From the NCBI GenBank assembly GCA_934462925.1, contig CAKSIT010000006.1, positions 1 to 64,000 of the forward strand: a DNA stretch of 64,000 nucleotides, in the 5' to 3' direction. This DNA comes from an uncultured Oscillospiraceae bacterium. Its GTDB lineage: Bacteria > Bacillota > Clostridia > Oscillospirales > Ruminococcaceae. Positions within the stretch are counted from its first letter, which is position 1, and every line of letters starts with the position of its first letter. This document shows, piece after piece, positions 1 to 6,977 of the stretch. Under the pieces are notes generated by a model that saw only the letters and a program-made list of their open reading frames with translations, did no database searches and was not told the DNA's origin. The translations under genes were made by a program, and so were the position numbers.

Positions 1-79
1 AGAGATACACTGGCGTTTACCAAATGTTTGAAACTGTGTCCCGTTTTTGGGGGCGATTATGCGGTGTTGCCTTAAGTCC

Positions 80-385
80 CCACTCAAAACCGCGCATATA
101 TCACCCCAGCAAAGGATTTAGCCCTCTGCTTTATCAAGCCACAAACCTACAAAGAGCGCCCCACCAACACGACCGCACCGAACCAGCCGTAGGGCAAATC
201 CCACGCAGCCACAAGAAAAACGGGGAAAGGGGGAGAGAGTTGAGGGGAAAAGGAGCGCGAGGGAAAACCCGACTGGGAGAGGGGGAAGTCCCCGTTTTTG
301 TCGGATTTTGTTCTTCCCCCTCTCCCAAGAGGGTGTTCCCTCGCAATGCAGGGACATAGTATGTCCCAAAGCTGAGCCGCCGATA
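80..385 (-). repeat. Dispersed repeat family C, copy 1
   Basis: This stretch is an inverted copy of the sequence near 52177-52545. Shared landmarks, read on the minus strand, are GGGACATACTATGTCCC (itself a palindrome), the block around CCCTCTTGGGAGAGGGG, GACAAAAACGGGGACTTCC, and a tail running from GTGGGGCGCTC to GCAGAGGGCTAAATCC. The two copies differ by point changes, and the copy at 52 kb carries about 65 extra bases. Short open frames cross it in several directions, but none has a ribosome site or recognisable protein. I see no inverted termini or target duplication, so it may be an untranslated dispersed element or the remnant of a larger one. Confidence 0.7.
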
Positions 386-618
386 GCGCAGCTAGAAAAT
401 AAGTTGAGCGCCCCGTCCCTCGCAGGGACTCCCCCGCTTACCAAAGCGGCACGCCGCCGAGCGGGCGCATTCCCTCGCCGATACGGCGAACATTCCCCCC
501 CGCCGAGTACGGCGCTCCCCCTCCTTTTGCTTCTGTAAAAAATGGTCAACCTTTACCCCGTTTTTTTGTTCTCTTTTAACAAAATAGCTCGGCAAATAAA
601 AAAAATGCGCCGCAGGAC
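386..618. other. Intergenic region upstream of murA, no gene seen
   Basis: Between repeat C and the murA promoter I see no convincing gene. The stretch has several short GC-rich inverted repeats (for example around 470-515, with repeated CGCCGA motifs) and then AT-rich DNA. The open frames here have no ribosome site and resemble no family. Confidence 0.5.
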
Positions 619-647
619 TTTATTTTTGATTAAAAGTATGCTATAAT
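619..647 (+). promoter_or_regulatory. Probable sigma-A promoter of murA
   Basis: A perfect -10 (TATAAT, 642-647) lies 17 bp after a weak -35 (TTTATT, 619-624). Transcription would start near 654, leaving a leader of about 155 nt before the chosen murA start. Confidence 0.5.
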
Positions 648-808
648 ATTCAAGTGTGAGCGCGCACGTCCGCTTTTTCCGCGGAATTTTCGCAAAAATC
701 CCGCGCCTCTCGCAGTATAACATAGCTATTTTCTGCGGCAGGAACGCCGCGTTTACATACTCATATAAAATTGCTCTGCGTCTTGGCAGGGCAGGGGGAA
801 GTGTTCTT

Positions 809-2098
809 TTGGAAAAATACGTTATTAACGGCGGAAAGAAGCTGGGCGGCGAGGTGGTTATAAGCGGCGCGAAAAACGCGGTCGCTGCCATTCTGCCCGC
901 GGTGATTCTCGCCGACGAGCCTTGCGTTATTGAAAATATACCCAACATAAGCGATGTGAACATCACGCTCCAGATAATGAGCGAGATGGGCGCGAATATC
1001 AGATTCCTTGACAAGACGACAGTCGAGATTGACACGCGCGGCCTGCGCGATTTGCCCATTCCCTACGAAAAGGCGAAGCTCATGAGAGCCACGACCTACT
1101 TTTTGGGGACGCTTCTCGGGCGCTTCCACGAGGCGCACGTTTCTATGCCGGGCGGCTGCAATCTCGGCGACAGGCCGATAGACCAGCACCTTAAGTGCTT
1201 CTCCGCGCTCGGCGCGCAGTATACCATAGACGGCGGCATGGTCAATATCCACGCGGACGAGCTTGTGGGTACGCAGATATTCTTTGACAAGAACTCCGTT
1301 GGAGCTACTATAAACGGTATTATGGCGGCGGTAAAGGCGAACGGCCTTACCGTTATCGAAAACGCCGCGAAAGAGCCGCACGTTGTGGACCTCGCCAATT
1401 GCCTTAATTCTATGGGCGCGGAAATTCTCGGCGCGGGTACGGACGTTATCAAGATACGCGGCGTGAAGTACCTGCACGGCACGACCTACAGCGTTATTCC
1501 CGACCAGATAGAGGCGGGGACGTTTATGGCGATTGCCGCGGCGACCCGCAGCGATATTCTTATAAAGAACGTTATTCCAAAGCACCTTGAGCCGATAACA
1601 AACAAGCTTGTCAAGATAGGCGTTACGGTAGAGCAGTTTGACGACGCCGTGCGCGTTATAGGCGCGGATGGCTACACGGGTACGACTATAAAAACCCAGC
1701 CGCACCCCGGCTTCCCGACGGATATGCAGCCGCAGATGGCTGCCGTGCTTACCTGCGCAAAGGGCGCAAGCATGGTGACCGAGAGCATTTTCGACAACCG
1801 CTTCAGATACGTTGACGAACTGCGCCGCATGGGCGCTAATATCTCCGTCGAGGGCAGGGTTGCCGTTATTGAGGGTGTTGAGCACCTTAAGGGCGCGCCC
1901 GTAAAGGCCACGGACCTGCGCGCGGGCGCTGCGCTTATCGTAGCAGGGCTTGGCGCGGAGGGCGTCACCGAGATATACGACATTTACCACGTTGAGCGCG
2001 GTTATGAGAATATGGAGGTAAAGCTGCGCAGCCTTGGCGCGGATATACGCAAGGTTGACGAGCCGGAGCCTGTCGAGGCGCTCCCAAAGGCGCAGTAA
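809..2098 (+). CDS. murA: UDP-N-acetylglucosamine 1-carboxyvinyltransferase MurA
   Basis: This cytoplasmic enzyme transfers enolpyruvate from PEP to UDP-GlcNAc, the first committed step of peptidoglycan synthesis. I place the start at the TTG at 809, which follows a CAGGGGGAAG ribosome site and gives the family N-terminus MEKYVINGGKKL; the frame stays open upstream to 656, but that extension is unlike the family. The 429 residues match the usual 420-430. Lys22-Asn23 of the catalytic AKNA motif are present, as is the fosfomycin-target cysteine (PGGCNLGDRP, Cys117), so nothing suggests intrinsic fosfomycin resistance. A terminator follows at once, so the gene is probably monocistronic. Firmicutes often carry two MurA paralogues; which one this is cannot be told here. 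Confidence 0.95.
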   Translation: MEKYVINGGKKLGGEVVISGAKNAVAAILPAVILADEPCVIENIPNISDVNITLQIMSEMGANIRFLDKTTVEIDTRGLRDLPIPYEKAKLMRATTYFLGTLLGRFHEAHVSMPGGCNLGDRPIDQHLKCFSALGAQYTIDGGMVNIHADELVGTQIFFDKNSVGATINGIMAAVKANGLTVIENAAKEPHVVDLANCLNSMGAEILGAGTDVIKIRGVKYLHGTTYSVIPDQIEAGTFMAIAAATRSDILIKNVIPKHLEPITNKLVKIGVTVEQFDDAVRVIGADGYTGTTIKTQPHPGFPTDMQPQMAAVLTCAKGASMVTESIFDNRFRYVDELRRMGANISVEGRVAVIEGVEHLKGAPVKATDLRAGAALIVAGLGAEGVTEIYDIYHVERGYENMEVKLRSLGADIRKVDEPEPVEALPKAQ

Positions 2099-2113
2099 GT
2101 AAAGCACAGGAAT

Positions 2114-2156
2114 AACGAGCGGCTGCGGCGTGTGCCGTTCCGCTCGTTTTTGTTTT
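2114..2156 (+). terminator. Rho-independent terminator after murA
   Basis: The stem AACGAGCGG / CCGCTCGTT is followed by TTTTTGTTTT, 16 bp after the murA stop codon. Confidence 0.8.
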
Positions 2157-2169
2157 AGAAAGGCTTAGC

Positions 2170-2958
2170 ATGAGATTGTATCCTATATGCTCGTCAAGCG
2201 AGGGGAACTCGCTGTTTATCGGCACGCGCGGCCACGGTATTCTCGTTGACGCGGGCTGCTCGTTCAGGGCGCTGAAAAACGCGCTCTCCCTTATAGAAAC
2301 GGACATGGGCGAGGTTGAGGCGGTGTTTATAACGCACGAGCATTCCGACCATATAAAGGGGCTTGAGCAGATAATCAAGCACACGAATATCCCCGTGTTT
2401 GCAACGGCGGGGACGGCGCAGCAGCTCGTTGCGGCGGGGAAGATACCCGCGGACGCGCGGATATTCGATATAATGAAAGAGGACTACGTGAGCGCCGATT
2501 TCCGCGTGAGCGCGTTTCGCACTTCGCACGACGCCGCGCAGAGCGTGGGCTACGCCGTTACATACATGGGCAGGCGCGTGGGCGTCTGCACGGACACGGG
2601 CGTTGTTACGCCCGAGGCGGAGACCGCGCTTATCGGCTGCGAGGCGGTGCTGCTTGAAAGCAACCACGACGTGGATATGCTGCGCCGCAACCTGCGCTAC
2701 GGCTTTGAGCTTAAAAAGCGCATTTTAAGCGACAAGGGACACCTGTCAAACGAAGCCGCCGCGCGCTTTGCCGAAAAGCTTGTGAGAAACGGCACGCGCC
2801 ACATTATATTAGGACACCTGAGCCGCGAAAACAACACCCCCGACACCGCCCTTTCCTGCACGCGCAGCCATCTGGAAAAGTGCGGCTTTATCGAGGAGCG
2901 CGACTACACGATAAGCGCAGCGCCGCCCTCTACCGAGGGGCAGTTCACCGCGCTGTAA
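2170..2958 (+). CDS. walJ: MBL-fold metallohydrolase, WalJ/YycJ family
   Basis: This is a 262-residue metallo-beta-lactamase-fold hydrolase. The zinc motif THEHSDH lies at residues 55-61, with further family positions in FRTSHDA, ESNHDVDML and the C-terminal ILGHLSREN. Length and motif order fit the WalJ (YycJ) group, which in Bacillus sits in the walRK operon and is linked to coordinating cell division with DNA replication. Here it stands alone after murA, with no walRK nearby. AAAGGCTTAGC just before the ATG gives a modest ribosome site. The exact substrate is not known; a nuclease-like activity has been proposed for relatives. The family call is secure, the role is inferred. Confidence 0.82.
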   Translation: MRLYPICSSSEGNSLFIGTRGHGILVDAGCSFRALKNALSLIETDMGEVEAVFITHEHSDHIKGLEQIIKHTNIPVFATAGTAQQLVAAGKIPADARIFDIMKEDYVSADFRVSAFRTSHDAAQSVGYAVTYMGRRVGVCTDTGVVTPEAETALIGCEAVLLESNHDVDMLRRNLRYGFELKKRILSDKGHLSNEAAARFAEKLVRNGTRHIILGHLSRENNTPDTALSCTRSHLEKCGFIEERDYTISAAPPSTEGQFTAL

Positions 2959-2980
2959 CGCATATTACGGAGGAAAAACC

Positions 2981-3343
2981 ATGACAGAGATTATAAGACG
3001 CCGCGAGGAAATGATGTGGGAGGCGGCAAAGAACAGGGACAGCGCCGCGTTTCTCGCGCTTGTGGACGAAAACGCCGTTATGGTGTGCGGGGGCGCAAGG
3101 CTCTCGGGCGCGGAGTACGCGGGGCTTATAGCAGGCTTCGACTGCGCGGAATACGCCATATCCGCGTTTGAAGCGCCCGTGCAGACCGCCGACATAGTAC
3201 AGGTGCATTACATTATAAAAACAACGGCGGCAGCGCCCGAAAACAGCGACCTTTCGGGTACGTTCCACATAACCTCCACATGGAAGAACATGGACGGCGC
3301 GTGGAAGCTGGTATTCAATATGGACAGCAGAATATATGAATAA
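2981..3343 (+). CDS. NTF2-like / DUF4440-type small protein
   Basis: This 120-residue soluble protein resembles the NTF2-like (SnoaL/DUF4440) fold. It has an N-terminal helix (RRREEMMWEAAKNRD) followed by AFLALVDENAVMV, and a C-terminal strand region FHITSTWKNMDGAWKLVF, which is typical of the family. A good ribosome site (ACGGAGG) precedes the ATG. The fold serves enzymes, binding proteins and dimerisation modules alike, so no substrate can be named. It lies 22 bp after walJ and may be co-transcribed with it; the next gene has its own promoter. Confidence 0.6.
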   Translation: MTEIIRRREEMMWEAAKNRDSAAFLALVDENAVMVCGGARLSGAEYAGLIAGFDCAEYAISAFEAPVQTADIVQVHYIIKTTAAAPENSDLSGTFHITSTWKNMDGAWKLVFNMDSRIYE

Positions 3344-3368
3344 AACATAGCGCGGCTGAAAATTCCGT

Positions 3369-3397
3369 TTGACATACCCGCACAAAAGTGATACAAT
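3369..3397 (+). promoter_or_regulatory. Sigma-A promoter of the TetR-family gene
   Basis: TTGACA (3369-3374), a 17-bp spacer and TACAAT (3392-3397). The predicted start near 3404 leaves only about 20 nt of leader, nearly all ribosome site. Confidence 0.75.
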
Positions 3398-3422
3398 TAT
3401 ATTGTTGTGAGGAGGTGCGCCG

Positions 3423-4019
3423 TTGACAGGCAGCAGCGACCTGCGCGTTATAAAGACCCGCCGCACTATTCGCGAAACGCTTATTGTGCTTATGGGCGAA
3501 AAGGAGCTTTCCGACATAACCGTGTCGGAGCTTTCCGCGCGCGCCATGATAAACCGCAAAACGTTCTACCGCCACTACAAAACCGTAGCGGACGTTGTGA
3601 CGGAGCTTGAAAACGAGATACTCGCGGAATTTTCGGATATCCTGCGCAGCAGCAACAACAGCGTGCTTGACGCGGGCGTGGTGTTCCGCGACATAGGCGA
3701 GCTTATAGTAAAGCGCAGGGAGCTTTTCGACCTTATGAAGCTCAATCCCGACGTGTTCAACAACGGCAGGATAAAGGCAATGCTGCGCAGGGCGCTCGAG
3801 GTGTCGCTTAAGAATATAGGCGCGCTTAAGGACGAGGCGACCATAAGCGCGGTGTCGCAGTTCATGGTGTCGGGCGTGCTTGCGCTCTACGCGGATTGGT
3901 TTGACAACGGCTGCACGGGCGACCTTGCATTCCTCACGGATATTTCGGTAAAGATGGTGACAGAGGGGCTGCGCGGCTTCACGACCGACGAAAAGCTTTC
4001 AGCCATCAGCCTGAAATAA
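3423..4019 (+). CDS. TetR/AcrR-family transcriptional regulator
   Basis: A 198-residue one-component regulator. The start is the TTG at 3423, chosen because GAGGAGGTG lies just upstream. The N-terminal helix-turn-helix (DITVSELSARAMINRKTFYRHY, about residues 29-50, quoted only in part by the family signature NRKTFYRHY) is clear; the C-terminal helical part, a putative ligand pocket, resembles the group often annotated as TetR regulators with a C-terminal TetR_C-like domain. It has its own promoter and precedes bioY and an AEC transporter, which it may control, but I see no convincing palindrome to support that. Confidence 0.85.
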   Translation: MTGSSDLRVIKTRRTIRETLIVLMGEKELSDITVSELSARAMINRKTFYRHYKTVADVVTELENEILAEFSDILRSSNNSVLDAGVVFRDIGELIVKRRELFDLMKLNPDVFNNGRIKAMLRRALEVSLKNIGALKDEATISAVSQFMVSGVLALYADWFDNGCTGDLAFLTDISVKMVTEGLRGFTTDEKLSAISLK

Positions 4020-4095
4020 AGGCAGCGCCGTACAGCTGCCTTAAGGTATTTTATCCCAAAAATCGGACAGACTAGCAAAAGAAAGAGAGAAGACA

Positions 4096-4686
4096 ATGGA
4101 AAAGAAAAACGAACTGTTTACCGTAAAGAGCATGGTGTTCACCGCTATAATGGCGGCGCTCATCTGCATTGCAGCGCCCTTTTCGCTGCCCGTGGGGCTT
4201 GTGCCGATATCGCTTGCGACGTTTGCGGTGTACCTTGCGGGAGGGCTTCTCGGCTCTAAGCGCGGCGCGCTCGCGGTGGTTGTGTACATTCTCATAGGCG
4301 CTGTGGGGCTGCCCGTGTTCTCGGGCTTTACGGGAGGGCTTGCAAAGCTCCTCGGCGTTACAGGCGGCTACATTATCGGCTACGTTCCCTGCGCGCTGCT
4401 GTCGGGGCTTATTTACGACAGGACAAAGCGCGTGTGGACGCTTCCGCTCGGTATGGTGCTGGGCACGGCGGTGTGCTACCTTTTCGGTACGGCGTGGTTT
4501 CTTGTAAGCACGGCGGACGGCGCTATAACGGGCGCTTCGGTTGCGGCGGCGCTTATGGCGTGCGTTGTGCCGTTCCTCCCCGGGGACGCGATAAAGATAG
4601 CGGCAGCGTGCGCGCTTGCAATGCCGCTTAGGGCAAGGCTCGGCGCGTTCCTTGATGAAAAGCGCCCGAAGAAAGGCACTCTCTGA
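4096..4686 (+). CDS. bioY: Biotin transporter BioY family protein (ECF S component)
   Basis: This 196-residue integral membrane protein is a BioY, the substrate-binding S component of an energy-coupling-factor transporter that imports biotin. It has about six hydrophobic segments and the family signatures LPVGLVPISLATFAVYLAG and GLPVFSGFTGGLAKLLG, the latter leading into the typical GGYIIGY. No EcfA/EcfT genes are nearby, so it probably uses a shared ECF module encoded elsewhere. AGAGAGAAGAC gives a moderate ribosome site. Its stop overlaps the next start (TGATG), so the two are translationally coupled. Confidence 0.88.
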   Translation: MEKKNELFTVKSMVFTAIMAALICIAAPFSLPVGLVPISLATFAVYLAGGLLGSKRGALAVVVYILIGAVGLPVFSGFTGGLAKLLGVTGGYIIGYVPCALLSGLIYDRTKRVWTLPLGMVLGTAVCYLFGTAWFLVSTADGAITGASVAAALMACVVPFLPGDAIKIAAACALAMPLRARLGAFLDEKRPKKGTL

Positions 4687-5645
4687 TGGCTTCTGCGCTT
4701 GTTATCGCCGTTCAGGCGGTTATAATGTTTATACTTCTTGCGGTTGGATTCGCGCTGCGCAAGGGCGGTATGCTGAGCGAGGACGCGACAAAGCAGCTGT
4801 CCAACATCGCTATCTGCGTGATAAACCCCATCGTCATATTCAACGCCTACCAGACCGAATTTGACGCCGCGCTGCTCAAAGGGCTGCTTATTGCATTTGC
4901 GCTGTCCGCCGTATCGCACGCGGTGCTTGTGCTGTTTGCGAACCTTGCCGTAAAAAAGGGGCGCGAACGCGCCGAGGTGGAGCGCTTCGCAATAGTGTAC
5001 TCCAACTGCGCGTTCATGGGCATTCCGCTTATAGACTCGGCGTTCGGCAGCGAGGGTGTGTTCTACCTTACGGGGTACATCACCATATTCAACCTTATGC
5101 TGTGGACGCATGGGCTGCTTATCATGCGCGGCACGGGCGGCGGGCTTGGAAAGAGCCTGTTTAAGGCGCTTGTTTCGCCCGCGGTGCTTTCAACGGCGGC
5201 GGGACTTGTGTGCTTCTTTACGGGGCTGCGCCTGCCCTCGCTGCTGCAAATACCGCTCGATTACCTCGGCGCTATGAACACGCCGCTCGCGATGATTGTT
5301 TCGGGGTCTGCGATAGCGGGCGCGGGTCTTGCAAGCGGCTTTAAGAGCCTGCGTGTGTACTACGTGCAGGCGTTCAAGCTGCTTATCGTGCCTGCGGCGC
5401 TGGCAGCGCTCTTTGCGCCGCTCACGCTGCTGGGCGTGCAGCCGCTTGTGATAAATACCGTGCTGCTTGCGGCGGCATCGCCCACGGCTTCGGCTACTAT
5501 AATGTTCGCTTACAAGTTCGGGCGGGACGCGGAGTACGCGGGCGGGCATTTCGCGCTTTCCACGGTTGCAAGCGTGGCGACAATGCCGCTTGTGCTGCTG
5601 GCGTCCGAGATGTTCATAAAGCTCTTTTCGGCGCTCGCCGCGTGA
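4686..5645 (+). CDS. AEC-family transporter (auxin efflux carrier-like permease)
   Basis: A 319-residue permease of the AEC/bile-acid-arsenite-riboflavin superfamily with about ten hydrophobic segments in two five-helix halves. Family features include ITNIAICVINPIVIFN-like sequence near residue 40 (here SNIAICVINPIVIFN) and FAIVYSNCAFMGIPLI near 105. Bacterial AEC proteins are mostly predicted to export or import small carboxylates such as malate; the plant auxin role should not be transferred. The start codon overlaps the bioY stop, so both come from one transcript. Whether the two have a linked function is unknown. Confidence 0.82.
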   Translation: MASALVIAVQAVIMFILLAVGFALRKGGMLSEDATKQLSNIAICVINPIVIFNAYQTEFDAALLKGLLIAFALSAVSHAVLVLFANLAVKKGRERAEVERFAIVYSNCAFMGIPLIDSAFGSEGVFYLTGYITIFNLMLWTHGLLIMRGTGGGLGKSLFKALVSPAVLSTAAGLVCFFTGLRLPSLLQIPLDYLGAMNTPLAMIVSGSAIAGAGLASGFKSLRVYYVQAFKLLIVPAALAALFAPLTLLGVQPLVINTVLLAAASPTASATIMFAYKFGRDAEYAGGHFALSTVASVATMPLVLLASEMFIKLFSALAA

Positions 5646-5725
5646 GCAGGCGAGAATGTGCTGAATGTTCATGCTTTTGTACAAATATAACAAATAAACG
5701 CCTTAAAATTTGGGAGAAATAATTG

Positions 5726-5754
5726 TTGCAAAAAGCATAAGAAAATGCTATAAT
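5726..5754 (+). promoter_or_regulatory. Sigma-A promoter of a small RNA candidate
   Basis: TTGCAA (5726-5731), exactly 17 bp, then a perfect TATAAT (5749-5754). Downstream there is no protein gene on this strand before the terminator at 5886-5918. Confidence 0.7.
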
Positions 5755-5760
5755 TATATC

Positions 5761-5918
5761 GTAATAAATATTTGCAAGATAGTATTGTAGCTTATGGCTA
5801 ACATACTTCTTAATATATTTTCCCCAATTATTTAGGCCGGTAAAAGCTGTTTTTCCCCAAACAGTCGGCAAATTTATTTGAGTTTCCGCAGACACCCCCT
5901 TGTCTGCGGCTTTTTTTT
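5761..5918 (+). ncRNA. Candidate small non-coding RNA of about 160 nt
   Basis: A strong promoter at 5726-5754 and a rho-independent terminator at 5886-5918 bracket an AT-rich stretch with no ribosome site or meaningful open frame. The ends can pair (AATAAA..ATTTGC near 5763-5775 with GCAAAT..TTATT near 5868-5879), enclosing a hairpin AGTAT..ATACT near 5781-5807 and a hairpin CTGTTT..AAACAG near 5847-5864. The closed stem with inner hairpins loosely recalls 6S RNA, but I cannot identify the family. The next gene is convergent, so this is not a leader. Confidence 0.55.
5886..5918 (+). terminator. Rho-independent terminator of the small RNA
   Basis: Perfect 9-bp stem CCGCAGACA / TGTCTGCGG followed by C and eight T residues. 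Confidence 0.85.
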
Positions 5919-5972
5919 GCGCAAAAATCCCCGCCGTTACCTGCTTACAGCGCATGGAACGGCGGGGAAGCG

Positions 5973-6710
5973 CTATTTAAGAATACGGCGCAGCAGCGCG
6001 GCGTCGGGGAGGTTTACGGTTTGCAGCTTTCCGTTGTAAAACAGCGCAAAGTTGTTGAACGCGCAGGGCAGAGCCTTTGCCGCTTCAAGCGAATCCACGC
6101 AGACAATATCGCAGGGAACGCCCTTTTCCGCGCAGACCTCGCGCACGGCGGCCAGCGCCTGCACGGTGTAGGGGCATTGCGGGGTGTAGTAGGCGGTGAG
6201 CGCGCGGCTCTCTATCGCCTCCGCCCTTGCGGCGGGCGTGAACGCGGGCGCGCTGCCGTCGAACGAGAGCGCCAGCAGCTCGAACCCGCCTGCGGTTTCG
6301 TCCACCGTCTTAAAGCCGAAGCGCTTTGCAAACTGCTGGTCGGAGAGCCACGCCTTTTGCTTTTTCGCGCCCAGCATACACACGCCCGACCTGCCCTGCG
6401 CACGCGCGTCCTCAATGCAGTATTCCATGAGCTGCCGCCCGTAGCCCTCGCCCCTAAGCGTGTTCACCCACAGGCAGTATATGTAGAGGCAGTTCGCGCC
6501 CGTTATCGGCGTCCATGCCTTGTCAAGCGGGGCGTATTCGATAAAGACCGCGCCCTTTACGTCGAGCTTTCTGAAAACGTGACCCTCGCAAAGCCGCCGC
6601 GCAAGCCATTCGCGCTTTGCTTCAACGCCCGCGTGGGGCTTTTTGCTGCGGATTATGCAGCAAAGGTGTTCGGCTGCAATGTTTTCGGGGGTAAGATTTA
6701 TAAATTTCAA
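5973..6710 (-). CDS. GNAT acetyltransferase with C-terminal YoaP-like domain
   Basis: This 245-residue protein has an N-terminal GNAT domain (LYIYCLWVNTLRGEGYGRQLMEY is the acetyl-CoA loop region; the R-x-x-G-x-G/A equivalent is RGEGYG near residue 91) and a C-terminal thioredoxin-like part. The latter contains YYTPQCPYTVQALAAVREVC, which recalls the CPY/CPH motif of the YoaP-like domain, and ends in NNFALFYNGKLQTVNLPD. The same two-domain order occurs in B. subtilis YoaP, whose substrate is not established. The gene converges on the small RNA. No clear ribosome site beyond AAAGGAGCGG is needed: it lies just before the ATG. Confidence 0.75.
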   Translation of the reverse strand: MKFINLTPENIAAEHLCCIIRSKKPHAGVEAKREWLARRLCEGHVFRKLDVKGAVFIEYAPLDKAWTPITGANCLYIYCLWVNTLRGEGYGRQLMEYCIEDARAQGRSGVCMLGAKKQKAWLSDQQFAKRFGFKTVDETAGGFELLALSFDGSAPAFTPAARAEAIESRALTAYYTPQCPYTVQALAAVREVCAEKGVPCDIVCVDSLEAAKALPCAFNNFALFYNGKLQTVNLPDAALLRRILK

Positions 6711-6868
6711 AATTCCATAGCCGCTCCTTTTTATTTTGTTTTAATTATAGCATGTTTTTCCGCAAAAAGGGGATTTTTGAGCGGGGCATTCATAAAAAGG
6801 CAAAACGGGGCGCGCAAGATATTTTTTGTGCAATAGTTAAATGTAATAAACGGGGCAGGGTGTTATTG

Positions 6869-6929
6869 TGACATTCTACAAAAAACGACTGACATATTGA
6901 CAAGTGCGGCAGGATATGATAGAATGTCA
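6869..6929 (+). promoter_or_regulatory. Promoter with a flanking 10-bp inverted repeat, upstream of a lipoprotein gene
   Basis: The promoter is TTGACA (6897-6902), 17 bp, TAGAAT (6920-6925). A perfect inverted repeat, TGACATTCTA (6869-6878) and TAGAATGTCA (6920-6929), flanks it, with the right arm covering the -10. Such an arrangement fits a regulator that binds both arms, possibly as looped dimers. The regulator is unknown, and a chance repeat cannot be excluded. Confidence 0.6.
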
Positions 6930-6977
6930 TTGCAAGGCGTAAAGGTATGGTAATACTATATAAAGGAGTTTTTCACC

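Noticed and set aside
24..359. A 111-codon open frame at the left edge
   Set aside because: It lies within repeat C, has no ribosome site and its protein is unlike any family.
761..2107. Long open frame of 448 codons on the minus strand opposite murA
   Set aside because: It mirrors the codon structure of murA in a GC-rich genome, has no ribosome site or family motif, and runs antisense to a certain gene. The same holds for the many other long antisense frames in the window.
5761..5918. Naming the 160-nt RNA as 6S RNA
   Set aside because: The closing stem and inner hairpins are compatible, but the central bulge and the long helical arms of 6S are not clear. It stays an unidentified RNA.
6021..6836. 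A 271-codon open frame on the plus strand opposite the YoaP-like gene
   Set aside because: It is an antisense shadow of a well-supported acetyltransferase gene, and runs over the upstream regulatory DNA.
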